From Deltaproteobacteria bacterium (GTDB lineage: Bacteria; Myxococcota_A; Polyangia; GCA-2747355; JADLHG01): a DNA stretch of 64,000 nt. Where the stretch lies: positions 496,001 through 560,000 of the forward strand of contig JADLHG010000004.1 of NCBI GenBank assembly GCA_020848905.1. Direction: 5' to 3'. Of this stretch, positions 25,279 through 35,942 are shown one piece after another. A model generated the notes under the pieces. It was not told where the DNA came from. It worked only from the letters and a program-made list of their open reading frames with translations, and did no database searches. Numbering within the stretch: the stretch's first letter is position 1; each line of letters starts with the position of its first letter. The translations under genes were made by a program, and so were the position numbers.

Positions 25279-28200
25279 ATGGCCGAGCGACCGAAAACTA
25301 AGTTGACGATACCTCGGGCGGCGCCAGCCGTGGCCGGTCGCTATGGTCTCGGAAGGATCCTCGGGGAGGGAACCGGCGGCGTGGTCGCGGAGGCGGAGGA
25401 TCTCACGACGGGTCTTCGCCGGGCGCTCAAGCTCTACCGTCAGCGTGGCGATGCGGATGCCGGCGCCTTCGACGAGCTCACCTGGCTCTCCAGCCTCGCC
25501 CACCCGAGCCTCGTCGCGGTGCATGACCTCGGAAGACTGACGGAGCCGGTCGAGCTCGCCGGTCAGACCTTCCCGCGCGGGACCGTGTACGCGGCGATGG
25601 AGCTCCTTCAGGGAGCCTCTGCCGCCTCGGTCATCGCGAGCACGCCGGAGAACCTGCGGGCCGCGCGCCTGCGGCGCATGGCGGACGAGCTCGCCGACGC
25701 GCTGCACCTCATCCACCGCCAGGGCCTCTGCCACTACGACGTGAAGCCCGACAACGTCCTCGTCGCGGCGAACGGGCGCGCGGTGCTGGCCGACCTCGGG
25801 CTGGTCGCTCCGCCTTCGTCAGTGCGGGCCGGGCGAGGCACGATCCCCTTCATGGCGCCGGAGCTGCTCGCCGGTCTGGGCGGCGACCACCGCGCCGATC
25901 TGTACAGCCTCGGGGCGACGCTGGCCGCGCTGGCGTCCGGAGCGCCGCCGTTTTCCGGTGAGGGTGCGGAGCTCGTGGCGGCCGTTCTGACGCGCAAGCC
26001 TCTGTTCGTCGTCCCATGGCTCGACGAGGAGACCGCGAGCCTGCTCGAGCGACTGCTGCGCAAGGACCCGTCCCGCAGGCCGTCGTCGGCCTTGGTCGTG
26101 CGCGCGGAGCTGGCCCGGATCGCCGGCGATCACCGGACCGCGACCGAGCTCTCATCCCTGCGGCAGGTGGTGTCCCCCGCCTTCGTGGGCCGCGGTGAGG
26201 CGGTTCAGGCGCTCGCCGCGTGTCTCGCCGAGCACGCGCGCGGAGAGGGAGACCTGGGCGTGGTCCTCCTCGACGGGACTCCGGGGGTCGGCAAGTCGCG
26301 ACTCGTTGCGGAGGCCGTCAGGCGCCACCGGATGGCCGTCGTGGGCGGAACGGCCCTGCCGGTGCGGGTGCTTCGGGGCTCGGCGGAGGCGATCTTGCTC
26401 GAGGCGGGCGGGTCCCCGTTCGCGCGAGGCCTACGCATCGCGGAGCGGGCCGTACTGCTCGACGCGCACCTCGTGCGGGAGAGCGCGCTTCAGCCGGTGG
26501 TGATCCACCTGCCGGAGCTCGACCAGGATCCGCTGGGTCTCGCGCTCGTGCAGGTGCGACTGCGAGCAAGTACGTCTCCGACGGACCGCGGGCGCGTGTT
26601 GCTGCTCGTCGAGAGCTGCACCTCCGCGGCGGATCCCGTCCGCGAGGCGCGCGCTGGGCTCTTGCGTCTGGTGGTGCCGCCTCTCTCGGTGGACGAGATC
26701 GGAGAGCTGGCGAGCTCGATGTTGGGGGCGCCGCTCGAGCCGGAGGCCGTTCGCTCACTCCACCGGGCGTCAGCGGGCCTTCCGGGGCTGGCCGCCGAGC
26801 GACTTCGCCAGGCAGTGGGAGCGCGGTGGCCCGTTGCCGGCGCCGACGAGAGCCCCGGGTCGCTCGCCTCCTTGCTCGCGCGGCGACGAGGGCTGCTCGA
26901 GGCCTCGGCGCGCGCCGTGACGGACGCGCTCGCGGTGTGGAACGGACCGGCGTCCGTGCGGGAGCTCGCCAGCCTGGCCGATCTTCCGCCCGAGGGGACG
27001 TGGTCGGCTCTCTCGTCGCTCGTGGCGGATGGGACGCTGACGGAAGAGCAGGGGCGCGTGGCCTGGCCGAGTGCGGCCCACGCCAGCGCCTGGCAAAGCG
27101 GGGTTCCGGCGTCGCTGCGACGGCGCCTCCACGCCCGGGCCGCGGAGCTGCTGACAGCGCACCCGAGCGGTGCGGACCTCGAGGTAGACCTGCGCCGGGC
27201 TCGACACCTTCTCGGAGCCTCGCGCGCCGGCGCCGCTTCCGGGGCCCTGGAGGTCGCGCGGCGGCTCGTGGACGGGCCGCTCCCCGCGCGCGCGCTTCCG
27301 CTCTTGCGCCAGGTGCTCGCGAGCGCCGACGAGGCGCTTCGGCCGGCGGCACGGCTGCTTCTCGGCCGGCTTCACGTCGAGCTAGGACAGTACGCGCAGG
27401 CGCTCGAGGTGTTGCCGCAGGACGCGCGCGGCGAGGCCGCCCTGGTGCGTGCGCTGGCGCTGCAGCGACGCGGTGACTACGCCGAGGCGGAGGAACTGTT
27501 GCGCGCCGAGCTGGCTACCGAAGAGGACCCGGAGCGTCGGCGGCAGGAGGTCGCCCTGCTTGGGCAGGTGCTCGGTCGCCGAGGACGCTGGCGGGAGGTG
27601 CTCGAGCTCGTGCGCGATACGCGGACCGCGACCAGCGAGGACGCGCGTAGGGACGAGGACGCGGCCCTGCTCGAGGCCGCGGGGCTCGCGCACTTCTATC
27701 TCGGGAAGCTCGACCAGGCGGAAGGGGTTCTCCGGCGAGGATCGGAGGTTGCGGACGCGGGGGCTCATCGAGGCCAGCGTGCTCGCTTCTCGCACCTTCT
27801 GGGGATGGTGGCCTTCGCGCGTGGGGAGCTGCGGGTGGCGGCCGAGCGCTACCGGCAGGCGCTGCAGCTGGCCGAGGAGGACGGGGCGCTGCACCTCGTG
27901 GCGAGCTGCAGCGGAAACCTGGGTTCGGTGCTGGTGGAGCTCGGGAGCTACGCCGAGGCCCTCGACCGACTGACGGTGACGGTCCGCGAGCTCGGCCGAC
28001 TCGGACATGGCGCAGAACTCGGTCAGGCGCTGTGCAACCTGGCGGGGCTCTTCGCCGCGCTCGGCGACTTCGGCGAGGCGGGACGCATCGCGGCGCGCGT
28101 GGAGGAGCTCGACGCCGCGAGCTCTCACACCGCGGGCTACCTCGCGCTCTTGCGCGCGGAGGTGCACCGCGCGAGCCAGGACTGGCCGGCGGCGCTGGGT

Positions 28201-30339
28201 GAGGCCGACCGGGCGTTCGCTGCGTTTTCGGCGGCCGGCGTCGAGCGCGAGAGCGGTCTCGCGCAGACGGCGCGGGTAGAGGCCCTCCTCGGTCTGGGGC
28301 GCTTGGACGAAGCCACGCAGGCCCTCGACGCTCTCCCCACCGCGGGCGAGACCTCGGACGTGGCGCACGTGCGAACTCTGGCGGCAGCGCGGCTCGCCCG
28401 TCATCGACGGATCCCGACCGAAGCGCTCGAAGCGCTGCTAGAGACCCTGGCCGATCAGTGCGCCGCCCTGACCGCCCGAGGGGCCGCGCCAGCTCTCTGG
28501 CGGACGGCCGCTCGCCTGGGCGGTCTGCTGTTTTCTAGCGATAAGCCCGCTGCTGCGCGCGCGGTGCTCGAGCGCGCCCGGCGCACCCTGGAGGAACTCG
28601 TGAGCCACGCCCCCGAAATCTACCGCGAGCGCATGTTGCGGGACCCGGATGCCCTCGCGCTCGAGGCCGACTGGCGGGCGCTGGTCGGCGGTGCGACCGA
28701 CGGCGCGCGAACGATGGAGACGCGCGCGGCCGTGGGTGAAGCGGCCGACTCGCCGCAGCGACTGAGGAGGCTGCTCGCAATCAACAAGCGCCTCAACAGC
28801 GAGCTGCGACTCCCCAACCTGCTCGAGATGATCGTCGACACGGTCATCGAGCTCACCGATGCAGAGCGCGGTTTTCTGGTCCTCGTCGAGGCCGATGGGA
28901 GCTTCGCCGTGCGCGTGGCGCGCAACATCGACCGGCGGAGCCTCGAGGGGGAGGAGCTCGCGCTCAGTCGCTCCATCGCCGAGCAGGCGGTGCGGCGCGG
29001 GGACCCCGTGGTGACCGTGGACGCGGCGGGTGACGGACGCTTCCAGGCCGCGCTGAGCGTGAGCGACCTGCGGCTGCGCTCCGTCATGGCGGTGCCCCTG
29101 CCAGTGAAGGGGAGGACCGTCGGTGCGCTCTACGTCGATCATCGGCTTCGGCGGGGCGTCTTCGGCGAGGCGGAGGTGGAGCTCGTTCAAGACTTCGCCG
29201 ACCAGGCGGCGATCGCGATCGAGAACGCACGCCTCGTCGAAGAGAACGAGCGGCGACGGGCCGAGATCGAGACGCTGAACCAGCAGCTGTCGTCCACCGT
29301 CGAGCACCAGTCTGCGGAGCTGGAGCAGGCCCGCGAGGAGCTGCGGAGCAACCGGCAGGCCCTCGCGCTGCGGCACGACTACGGGGACATCGTGGGTCGC
29401 ACGCCGCGCATGCTCGACCTGTTTCGGCTGCTCGACCGCGTGACCGACACCGATCTGCCGGTGGTGATCTTCGGCGAGAGCGGGACCGGAAAGGAGCTCG
29501 TGGCGCGCGCGATCCACTACAACGGCCGGCGGTCGGCGAGGCCCTTCGTCGGCGAGAACTGCGGCGCGATTCCAGAGACGCTCCTCGAGAGCGTGCTCTT
29601 CGGTCACGTGCGCGGCGCGTTCACCGGCGCGGACCGCGATCGGCGGGGGCTCTTCGAGGTGGCGAGCGGCGGCACGCTCTTTCTCGACGAGGTTTCGGAG
29701 ATGAGCCCCGGGATGCAGACCAAGCTCCTGCGGGTGCTGCAGGACGGGGAGGTTCGCCGCGTCGGCGGCGAGCGGAGCCAGCGGACCGACGTGCGGGTGA
29801 TCGCGGCGGCGAATCGCGACCTCGGGCAGCTCGTCGCGCAGGGCCGTTTCCGCGAGGACCTCTTCTACCGCCTGAGCGTGGTCCGCATCGAGATCCCGCC
29901 GCTCCGCGAACGGCGCGAAGACATCCCGACCCTCGTGGAGCACTTCCTCGCGAAGCACGGCGGCACCGGGAGGCGCGTGAGCCGCGTGGCGATGACCAAG
30001 CTGCAGGGCTACGGCTGGCCCGGCAACGTGCGCGAGCTGGAGAACGAGATCATGCGGGCCGTGGCGCTCGGGGGGCCCGACGTCGAGGTCGCAGACCTGT
30101 CGCCGCACGTGGGCGACGCCCTCTCCCGGGTTGTGCGAGACCCCCGGGACCTGTCGATGAGACCCCGGGTGGAGCAGATGGAGCGGGAGCTCATCCAGGA
30201 GGCGCTCGTGCGCACGAGCGGCAACCACACCCAGGCGGCCCGGGCGCTCGGCCTGAGTCGGTTCGGGTTGCTCAAGAAGCTCCGGCGCTACAACCTGGAG
30301 AAGGGGGACGGGACCGCCGCCCGCGGGCGAGATGTCTAG
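25279..30339 (+). CDS. Kinase-ATPase-TPR-GAF-sigma54 activator fusion
   Basis: A 1686-residue regulator. In order: a Ser/Thr kinase domain (about 20-285) with GEGTGG (29-34), Lys51, a catalytic loop reading HYDVKPDN and a DLG metal motif, so catalytic Asp and Asn remain; an ATPase with GTPGVGKS (about 333-340); long TPR-like repeats (about 640-1120); a GAF domain (about 1165-1315); a coiled coil; a sigma54-activating AAA+ domain with GESGTGKE (about 1398) and GAFTGA (about 1445), the loop that contacts sigma54; and a Fis-type HTH (about 1640-1670) with [14 protein letters not shown]. It would sense signals and switch on sigma54 promoters, perhaps after phosphorylation. ATG 25279 has no strong ribosome site, and TTG starts upstream exist. 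Such fusions are a myxobacterial speciality. Confidence 0.85.
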   Translation: MAERPKTKLTIPRAAPAVAGRYGLGRILGEGTGGVVAEAEDLTTGLRRALKLYRQRGDADAGAFDELTWLSSLAHPSLVAVHDLGRLTEPVELAGQTFPRGTVYAAMELLQGASAASVIASTPENLRAARLRRMADELADALHLIHRQGLCHYDVKPDNVLVAANGRAVLADLGLVAPPSSVRAGRGTIPFMAPELLAGLGGDHRADLYSLGATLAALASGAPPFSGEGAELVAAVLTRKPLFVVPWLDEETASLLERLLRKDPSRRPSSALVVRAELARIAGDHRTATELSSLRQVVSPAFVGRGEAVQALAACLAEHARGEGDLGVVLLDGTPGVGKSRLVAEAVRRHRMAVVGGTALPVRVLRGSAEAILLEAGGSPFARGLRIAERAVLLDAHLVRESALQPVVIHLPELDQDPLGLALVQVRLRASTSPTDRGRVLLLVESCTSAADPVREARAGLLRLVVPPLSVDEIGELASSMLGAPLEPEAVRSLHRASAGLPGLAAERLRQAVGARWPVAGADESPGSLASLLARRRGLLEASARAVTDALAVWNGPASVRELASLADLPPEGTWSALSSLVADGTLTEEQGRVAWPSAAHASAWQSGVPASLRRRLHARAAELLTAHPSGADLEVDLRRARHLLGASRAGAASGALEVARRLVDGPLPARALPLLRQVLASADEALRPAARLLLGRLHVELGQYAQALEVLPQDARGEAALVRALALQRRGDYAEAEELLRAELATEEDPERRRQEVALLGQVLGRRGRWREVLELVRDTRTATSEDARRDEDAALLEAAGLAHFYLGKLDQAEGVLRRGSEVADAGAHRGQRARFSHLLGMVAFARGELRVAAERYRQALQLAEEDGALHLVASCSGNLGSVLVELGSYAEALDRLTVTVRELGRLGHGAELGQALCNLAGLFAALGDFGEAGRIAARVEELDAASSHTAGYLALLRAEVHRASQDWPAALGEADRAFAAFSAAGVERESGLAQTARVEALLGLGRLDEATQALDALPTAGETSDVAHVRTLAAARLARHRRIPTEALEALLETLADQCAALTARGAAPALWRTAARLGGLLFSSDKPAAARAVLERARRTLEELVSHAPEIYRERMLRDPDALALEADWRALVGGATDGARTMETRAAVGEAADSPQRLRRLLAINKRLNSELRLPNLLEMIVDTVIELTDAERGFLVLVEADGSFAVRVARNIDRRSLEGEELALSRSIAEQAVRRGDPVVTVDAAGDGRFQAALSVSDLRLRSVMAVPLPVKGRTVGALYVDHRLRRGVFGEAEVELVQDFADQAAIAIENARLVEENERRRAEIETLNQQLSSTVEHQSAELEQAREELRSNRQALALRHDYGDIVGRTPRMLDLFRLLDRVTDTDLPVVIFGESGTGKELVARAIHYNGRRSARPFVGENCGAIPETLLESVLFGHVRGAFTGADRDRRGLFEVASGGTLFLDEVSEMSPGMQTKLLRVLQDGEVRRVGGERSQRTDVRVIAAANRDLGQLVAQGRFREDLFYRLSVVRIEIPPLRERREDIPTLVEHFLAKHGGTGRRVSRVAMTKLQGYGWPGNVRELENEIMRAVALGGPDVEVADLSPHVGDALSRVVRDPRDLSMRPRVEQMERELIQEALVRTSGNHTQAARALGLSRFGLLKKLRRYNLEKGDGTAARGRDV

Positions 30340-30452
30340 ATCGTACACGCGCCATGGCAACGAAGTTGTCGGCTGTCCCCCGAGCTCCTTCGCGAACACG
30401 TCGCAAATGGCGCGCACGTGCCTTGCATGGCTCGAGCCCGAGAGGTGGATCC

Positions 30453-30830
30453 GTGCTGCTCCGAACCGTCGTGCGTGCGTTGCTAGCGGGTGCGGTCCTC
30501 TGCGGGGTCGGGTGCAACACGCCCCAGATCCCCCTGCCTCCGCCCTGCTTCGAGTGCCTCTCGAGCCAGGTCGTGGACCGGACGGCGGGGCTCGTGTCCC
30601 TGCAGGGCCGGAGCACTCCGGATATGGGGGGGGCGACCGTGCAGGTGCTCAACCGTCGTACCGGCCACGGCGTCATCGCTCCGGCCCAGGCCGACGGCAG
30701 TTTCGCCACGCGGTCCTTCGAGGCGCGCGAAGGGGATTCGCTCGTGGTGGACTATACCCTGGGAGGTGAGCCGAGCGGCCCGCTGTGCGTCCTTCTGGCC
30801 TACGACGGCCCGCTGCGGCGGTGCCCGTAG
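30453..30830 (+). CDS. Small lipoprotein with carboxypeptidase-regulatory-like fold
   Basis: A 125-residue predicted lipoprotein with lipobox GVGC (Cys21), then NTPQIPLPPPCFECL, and a small beta-domain (GATVQVLNRRTGHGV...ADGSFATRSFEAREGD) like the carboxypeptidase regulatory domain. GTG 30453 follows AGAGG; the frame is open to 30354 but the upstream part is not signal-like. It lies 113 bases after the sigma54 activator and converges with the barrel gene 18 bases away. Function unknown. Confidence 0.5.
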   Translation: MLLRTVVRALLAGAVLCGVGCNTPQIPLPPPCFECLSSQVVDRTAGLVSLQGRSTPDMGGATVQVLNRRTGHGVIAPAQADGSFATRSFEAREGDSLVVDYTLGGEPSGPLCVLLAYDGPLRRCP

Positions 30831-30848
30831 GGCAGGGGAGGGACTGCT

Positions 30849-31631
30849 CTAGTTCGAGGTCTTCGGGTTGCCGGGCAGGAGGAAGGTGAAGCCGATGCCC
30901 ACGAAGAAGTGGTTCTTGAACTGACGGTCCGACGAGTCCACCAGCACCTTCTTCTGCGTCAGCTCCGCCTCCGACGTCCCTCGCGTGATGTCCTGGCCCG
31001 ACTCGTTGTCCTGGAACATGAGGTCCTTGACCTCGACCGTCATCGCCATCCACTTGGTGAAGAACAGGTGCATGCCGAAGCCCCAGACAGCACCCGGGCG
31101 GAACCCTTCGTTGGTCTCGTTCGCGCCGGCATCGTCCGTGTTGTTCTTCGTCATCGCGAAGCCGAATCCGCCGAAGGCATAGAAGTCGTAGGCGAGGAAG
31201 AGCTTGCCGAAAATGCCCATCTTGCCGGCGAAGGGGGTGAAGGCGACCCGCACGTCCCCGATCAGGTTGATGTCGGAGAACTTGCTCTTGTGGGTCTCCC
31301 AGGCCTTCGTGTTGGCGGGGGCGAAGGTCCCTTCGATCTCCCCGGCGAGGCCCGTGTCGAGCCCGAACCCGTAGCCGATCTCGGCCCCGAGAGCCAGGTA
31401 GTCCGTGAGGTGGAACTGCAACTTGGCGCCCACCGCGATGGAGTGCCTGAGGGCGCGGTTCAGGGAGAACCACACTGCGGGGCCAACTTCGAAGCGCTTG
31501 TCCCGCAGCTCGTACCGGTGTCGAACGGCGGGCTGTCCCTCGAGCGGGCTCTTGCGCGGCTCGGCGTGGGCTACGGAAGAGCTCACGATCAGCGCGGCCA
31601 GGGCGGTGGCGATGAGGTGCGTCTTGCGCAT
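30849..31631 (-). CDS. Outer membrane beta-barrel protein, myxobacterial type (second of a pair)
   Basis: A 260-residue exported protein with a signal peptide cut after AHAE and strands ending in aromatics (FHLTDYLALGAEIGYGFGL and HFFVGIGFTFLLPG), so an outer membrane barrel. It is a diverged paralogue of the gene just upstream (15-base gap): both have FxLT/HITDxLxxGA, VPIYGKFSVF/AFTPFAGKMGIF and a MFxFxxxxFxFLLP-like end. This family is widespread in myxobacteria, with pairs in tandem. Function is not established. Confidence 0.7.
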   Translation of the reverse strand: MRKTHLIATALAALIVSSSVAHAEPRKSPLEGQPAVRHRYELRDKRFEVGPAVWFSLNRALRHSIAVGAKLQFHLTDYLALGAEIGYGFGLDTGLAGEIEGTFAPANTKAWETHKSKFSDINLIGDVRVAFTPFAGKMGIFGKLFLAYDFYAFGGFGFAMTKNNTDDAGANETNEGFRPGAVWGFGMHLFFTKWMAMTVEVKDLMFQDNESGQDITRGTSEAELTQKKVLVDSSDRQFKNHFFVGIGFTFLLPGNPKTSN

Positions 31632-31646
31632 GCGTCCGAGCTCCCT

Positions 31647-32591
31647 CTAGCGGAACGTGGTGTAGCTGAAGTCCAGCGGCAGGTAGAAGCTGAAGCCGGC
31701 CGTGAACATCACGTTGTTGATGAAGCGCGTCTCCGCCTTTTCCTTGGCCTTGGCGCCGTCTACGTCTTGCCGCCCGGGAGGCTCGAACTTGTCGAGCATC
31801 ATGAAATCGCGGAAGGAGACCTGGGCGGCGAGCCATCTCGTGATGAAAAGGCGTCCGCCCATGCCGATCGGGAAGGTCAGGGCGAGGTTGCTGAACGGCT
31901 CGTAGTCGTAGTCGCGCGGAATGATCTCGGTGAAGCTGACGCCCACCCCGCCGGTGACGAAGATCTCGTAGTGCCAGATCCACTTGTTGAAGACGGAGAA
32001 CTTGCCGTAGATGGGCACGTACGACATGTTCCCGACCACCGTGCCCTTGTACTTGTTGAGGCTCGGCACCTTGCGGAAGTGGTACCGGGTGAAGAATTCC
32101 TGATCGAGCACCTGGGGGAAGTAGTACATGCCCATGGCGCCGATGCTGAGGATGTCGGTGATGTGGTAATTGAGCTCACCGCCGATCGCGGTGTGCTGAA
32201 TCAGGTTGTCGTTCACCGAGGTCCCCACGAACGGGGACAGCTCCACGCGGCGCCGCTTGAGGAAGGTCTTTCGCGGGATCACCACGATGTCCTTCCACTG
32301 CTCCCGCAGGTCCCGGGGGCCGGAGCTGATGCTTGGAGTCGCTGTGGGTTGCAGGTCGGCCTGCTTGGTCTTGAGGGCGTCGTCCGACGGGGGCGGCGCT
32401 TCGGGCTGTTCGGGCGGAACGCCCTCCTCGCCTTCCTTCGCGCCGTCTTCGGCACCCCCTTCGGGTTTCTCCTGGTCGCCCTTCTGCTCTTGCTTTCCTT
32501 CGCCCCCTTCGTTCTGGGCGTAGGCCTGGCCGGAAAGCGCCAGACTGAGCACCAACAAGCAACATCCGGTAGAGCTGCGAAACCGTTTCAT
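31647..32591 (-). CDS. Outer membrane beta-barrel protein, myxobacterial type (first of a pair)
   Basis: A 314-residue exported protein: signal peptide cut after AYAQ, then an acidic Glu/Gly/Pro-rich segment of about 55 residues, then a barrel with strands such as RRRVELSPFVGTSVNDN and NYHITDILSIGAMGMYYF and an end like FSFYLPLDFSYTTFR. It is paralogous to the next gene, with 15 bases between them, and the two are probably one transcript from the promoter at 32668-32697. The acidic stretch could bind cations or a partner. No functional evidence is available. Confidence 0.7.
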   Translation of the reverse strand: MKRFRSSTGCCLLVLSLALSGQAYAQNEGGEGKQEQKGDQEKPEGGAEDGAKEGEEGVPPEQPEAPPPSDDALKTKQADLQPTATPSISSGPRDLREQWKDIVVIPRKTFLKRRRVELSPFVGTSVNDNLIQHTAIGGELNYHITDILSIGAMGMYYFPQVLDQEFFTRYHFRKVPSLNKYKGTVVGNMSYVPIYGKFSVFNKWIWHYEIFVTGGVGVSFTEIIPRDYDYEPFSNLALTFPIGMGGRLFITRWLAAQVSFRDFMMLDKFEPPGRQDVDGAKAKEKAETRFINNVMFTAGFSFYLPLDFSYTTFR

Positions 32592-32667
32592 TCCAACCTC
32601 GCGGTCGCCTGGTGCCGAATACCTCTGGAGTTACAGCAAGTTAGGTCGTTTCCGCCAGAGCGCGGCC

Positions 32668-32697
32668 AATATAGCACACGGGTTTCCGGCGGATCAA
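32668..32697 (-). promoter_or_regulatory. Candidate promoter of the tandem barrel genes
   Basis: On the minus strand TTGATC (32697-32692), an 18-base spacer and TATATT (32673-32668), matching four and five of six consensus bases. It lies about 77 bases before the start at 32591, in the 200-base gap after ftsY. Confidence 0.5.
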
Positions 32698-32791
32698 CTA
32701 TGAGGTTCGATAATTTGTGCATCTAGGTGTTGGAAGCTCTTCGGCAATCGGTTGAGTTGCCGTCGAGCGGCCCTCGTGCATTCCCCCAGGG

Positions 32792-33988
32792 TCAGGTCTC
32801 GGAGGCCTCTTCGCTGCGCTCGAAGAGAGCATCCGCGAAGGCCTCGGCGTCGAATTCGCGCAGGTCCTCCACCTTCTCGCCGATGCCCACGAAGCGCACG
32901 GGAAGGCCCAGCTCGTGGCTGATGCCGAGCACCACGCCGCCCTTGGCCGTGCCGTCCAGCTTCGTGAGCACAATCCCGGTGATATCTAGCGCGTCCTTGA
33001 AGATCTTGGCCTGGGCGATCGCGTTCTGGCCGGTGGTGGAATCCAGCACCAGGAAGGTCTCGTGCGGGGCCCCCTCCTCATGCTTCGCGATGGCCCGCCG
33101 CACCTTCTGCAGCTCCTCCATCAGGTCCACCTTGGTATGGAGGCGCCCGGCGGTGTCGGCGATGAGCACGTCCACCTGCTCGGCCTGGGCTCGCTTCAGT
33201 GCCTCCACGATCACCGAGGCCGGGTCCGCCCCTTCCTTACCTCGGACGACAGGCGTCTCTGTACGCTTCCCCCACACCTCGAGCTGGTCGGCCGCCGCGG
33301 CGCGGAAGGTATCGCCCGCGGCCAGCAGAACGGAGCGGCCCTCCGCGCGCAGCCGCGAGGCGAGCTTGCCGATGGTGGTGGTCTTGCCCGTCCCGTTCAC
33401 GCCCACCACGAGCAACACGAAGGGGTGCCCACGGCCTACGTCGAGCGGAGCCACCTGCCGGAGCGTCAGCATCTCCTCGGCGCGCGCCCGGAGGAAGTCC
33501 CAGATCTGGTCTGGCGTGGAGAGGCCCTTCTTGCTCGCCTCGCGGCGGAGGCCCTCCATCAGCGACTGCGAGGTCTGCACCCCGATGTCGGCGGTGAAGA
33601 GCACCTCCTCCACCTGCTCGAGGAGCTGCTCGTCGAGCGCCGGGCGACCGCGGAAGAGCTGTCCGAGGCGGGCCACGAAGCCCCCGCGCGTCTTCGCGAG
33701 CCCCTGTCCGAGACGCTTCGCCTCGGCGGCGCGGTCGCGCGTCGGGCGGGGCGGGCGCGCCTCTTCCTCCTCGGGCGCAGCCTCCTCGTCGGACTCCTCG
33801 TCGCTGTCCCCTCCTGTGCGCGCGGCCTCCTCCGCCTCGGCAGCGAGCTCGCGGTCGTCCTCGGAGCCGGCCTGATCCGAGTCGAAGGAACGTTCCGCGC
33901 CTTTACGTCCGAGGCGACGCGCCGCGAGGATCAGAAGGACTACCAGCACGACGCCGAAGGCGCCGAAGATCAGGGCTCCTGCATTCAT
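32792..33988 (-). CDS. ftsY: Signal recognition particle receptor FtsY
   Basis: The membrane receptor that accepts SRP-ribosome complexes for co-translational protein insertion. The 398-residue protein has an N-terminal membrane helix (about 5-24), an acidic A-domain, and the NG domain: GVNGTGKTTTIGKLA, DTFRAAAADQL, DTAGRLHTK, TKLDGTAKGG and the closing GIGEKVEDLREFD. The N-terminal helix is a feature of FtsY in several lineages, instead of the soluble E. coli form. ATG 33988 starts just before the helix. A 78-base gap separates it from the upstream carboxypeptidase-regulatory-like gene on the same strand. Confidence 0.95.
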   Translation of the reverse strand: MNAGALIFGAFGVVLVVLLILAARRLGRKGAERSFDSDQAGSEDDRELAAEAEEAARTGGDSDEESDEEAAPEEEEARPPRPTRDRAAEAKRLGQGLAKTRGGFVARLGQLFRGRPALDEQLLEQVEEVLFTADIGVQTSQSLMEGLRREASKKGLSTPDQIWDFLRARAEEMLTLRQVAPLDVGRGHPFVLLVVGVNGTGKTTTIGKLASRLRAEGRSVLLAAGDTFRAAAADQLEVWGKRTETPVVRGKEGADPASVIVEALKRAQAEQVDVLIADTAGRLHTKVDLMEELQKVRRAIAKHEEGAPHETFLVLDSTTGQNAIAQAKIFKDALDITGIVLTKLDGTAKGGVVLGISHELGLPVRFVGIGEKVEDLREFDAEAFADALFERSEEASET

Positions 33989-34066
33989 GGCGCGCGACTA
34001 TAGACAAGTCGATCGGGATAGTCGACCGCGCGGAGTCGGGGCTGCCGCGCGGTTTCCCGGGCGCGC

Positions 34067-35758
34067 TCAGCCGGCGAGGCGCGCCGCGAGACGGCGGGCG
34101 CGGGCGAGCTCGCTCTCGGCCGCCGGGTACGCGGACCAATACGCCTGCTCGAGCAGCGCGGTGAGCTCCTCGAGGGGATGCGCATCTCTCGCCGCTCCCC
34201 CGAGGCTGTGACGCAGGATCTCTCGCGGCGTCCAGCGGCCCCACACTCCGTCGTGTGGCAGGCGCTCGAGGGTCACGTCCCGGTAGAGCTCGAGGAGTCG
34301 TACGCGCACTGGGACGAGGTCCACCCGCACCCCACGCAGAGGTCCCCCGTGGGGAAGCGCGGCCTCGAATCGCTCGCTGACGTAGCCCCTTCGCGAGACG
34401 CAGACCCGATGACGGCCGGGGGCGAGCTCCTCGAGAGCGAAGGCGCCCTCTCCGTCGGTGAGGGCGTGGATCTCGGAGCCGTCCTGCAGCGTCACGCGCA
34501 CCTCGGCCGCGATGATCGGCCGGCGGTCGACGGGATCCCAGACCACGCCGGCGAGGCCGTGGTCGAGGGCGGCGGAGGTGCGACGGCCCGGAGGTGCGAC
34601 GCGCAGCCCCGACGGCAAGGGCGCGGCGTCGGTGGACAGGGTCTGCGGTGTAACGCCGGCGCTGGGGCGTCGGCGCGGGCTGCGGCGCCAGAGCGCGCCC
34701 CTGCGTCGGTAGGCGACGCCCAGCAGCACCAGCGCGGTGACGAGTGCCGGGCCCGCGTAGAGCGTCACCGGGATCGGACGTGGAGCGGCGATGTGGATCG
34801 TCAGGGGGCGCGAGCTTCCCGCGCGTCGCCACACGACCGCCGGTGTCGCGGTGGCGACCAGGTCGAGCGGCCCCGGCGCGAAGGCGGAGGCGGAGAGGCG
34901 CAGCGCGAAGCGTCCGTCCGCTTCCGTGAGCGCGCTGGTCACGTGACGTCCCATGGCCTCCAGGCCGACGGCGGTCGTGGCGACGGGGCCGAGCAGGTCA
35001 CGCACCTCGCCGACGAGCTCGAGCTCCTCGTCGGCCTGGAGCTCGTGCCGGTCGGCCCGCAGGGTGACGGTGACGGGCGAGACGAGGACGACCTCGACCT
35101 TGGCCTCAGCCGCGTTGGTGGACCCATCGCCGGAGAAGCGCGCCGAGAGCGTGAGGGGCCCCGGGGCGCCGAGCTGCGCGGTCGCGAGGCGGGCGCGCGC
35201 CAGTCCAGTGGCGTCGGTGCGCAGGTCCGCGGCCGGCTTTCCACCCACGAGGAGCCGGATGGGGACGGCCGCAGGACGCGCGGCAACGCGGGCCCGCACC
35301 TCCACGAGCTGGCTCGCCTGCGAGGCGTCGAGCTCGTGGGCCACGCGGAGCTCCAGATCGAGAGCGCTGCGGGTGACGTCGAGCGGGGAGGGGCTGAGCT
35401 CCGCGGCGCTGAAGTGGGCGTCGGCTCCGGCGCGGGCGGAAACCTGATACACACCGCTCGGGGCGCCGAACCGCACGCGAAAGAGGCCGTAGGGGTCGGT
35501 CACGGCCACCTGCGCGACCCGGCGTGTCCCCCCCGCGAGCTCGACACGGACCGGCCGGGCGGCGAGGCCGTGGTGCAGGTCGGCGTCGCGGAGCTCTCCG
35601 GTGAGCTCGACGACCCCGGCGGCGTGGCGGGCCTGGGTGATGCGGAGCGTGGCGCGACCCTGGACCGTCAGGGTGGGAGCCGCCAGCGCAACGGCCTTGG
35701 GCGCGAGCCCGGCCAGCGCGGCGGAGAGCACCGCCAGGGCTATCGGGGAGAGCCGCAT
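34067..35758 (-). CDS. Exported membrane protein with Ig-like and carboxypeptidase-regulatory-like repeats
   Basis: A 563-residue protein with a signal peptide (cut near ALAAP), several beta-sandwich repeats of about 90 residues (VRVELAGGTRRVAQVAVTD, and similar strands for residues 45-320), a membrane helix at about 330-350 (VTLYAGPALVTALVLLGVAY), a basic linker, a carboxypeptidase regulatory-like domain (about 400-480, DGEGAFALEELAPGRHRVCV) and a helical tail. The repeats probably face the periplasm and the last domain the cytoplasm, or the reverse. ATG 35758 begins the signal sequence, though the frame is open to 35812. Divergent from smc. Not recognised by name. Confidence 0.55.
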   Translation of the reverse strand: MRLSPIALAVLSAALAGLAPKAVALAAPTLTVQGRATLRITQARHAAGVVELTGELRDADLHHGLAARPVRVELAGGTRRVAQVAVTDPYGLFRVRFGAPSGVYQVSARAGADAHFSAAELSPSPLDVTRSALDLELRVAHELDASQASQLVEVRARVAARPAAVPIRLLVGGKPAADLRTDATGLARARLATAQLGAPGPLTLSARFSGDGSTNAAEAKVEVVLVSPVTVTLRADRHELQADEELELVGEVRDLLGPVATTAVGLEAMGRHVTSALTEADGRFALRLSASAFAPGPLDLVATATPAVVWRRAGSSRPLTIHIAAPRPIPVTLYAGPALVTALVLLGVAYRRRGALWRRSPRRRPSAGVTPQTLSTDAAPLPSGLRVAPPGRRTSAALDHGLAGVVWDPVDRRPIIAAEVRVTLQDGSEIHALTDGEGAFALEELAPGRHRVCVSRRGYVSERFEAALPHGGPLRGVRVDLVPVRVRLLELYRDVTLERLPHDGVWGRWTPREILRHSLGGAARDAHPLEELTALLEQAYWSAYPAAESELARARRLAARLAG

Positions 35759-35942
35759 CCCGCTACCATATATGAAGTGGCGTCGCGCGGCCCGTTCGAC
35801 GCACCTTGGCACCAGCTATCGCGTTGCCAGAGAGATCGTCACCCAAGATGTAGTGGGTTGGCCTTTACACCGGGGGGGGAGATCTGCTAATTGCAGGACG
35901 TCTCCCACGCCGGGGGAAAGCAGACCATCCTCAAGGGCGGAC

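Noticed and set aside
33903-34832. 309-residue minus-strand frame
   Set aside because: Arg/Pro shadow of the carboxypeptidase-regulatory-like gene.
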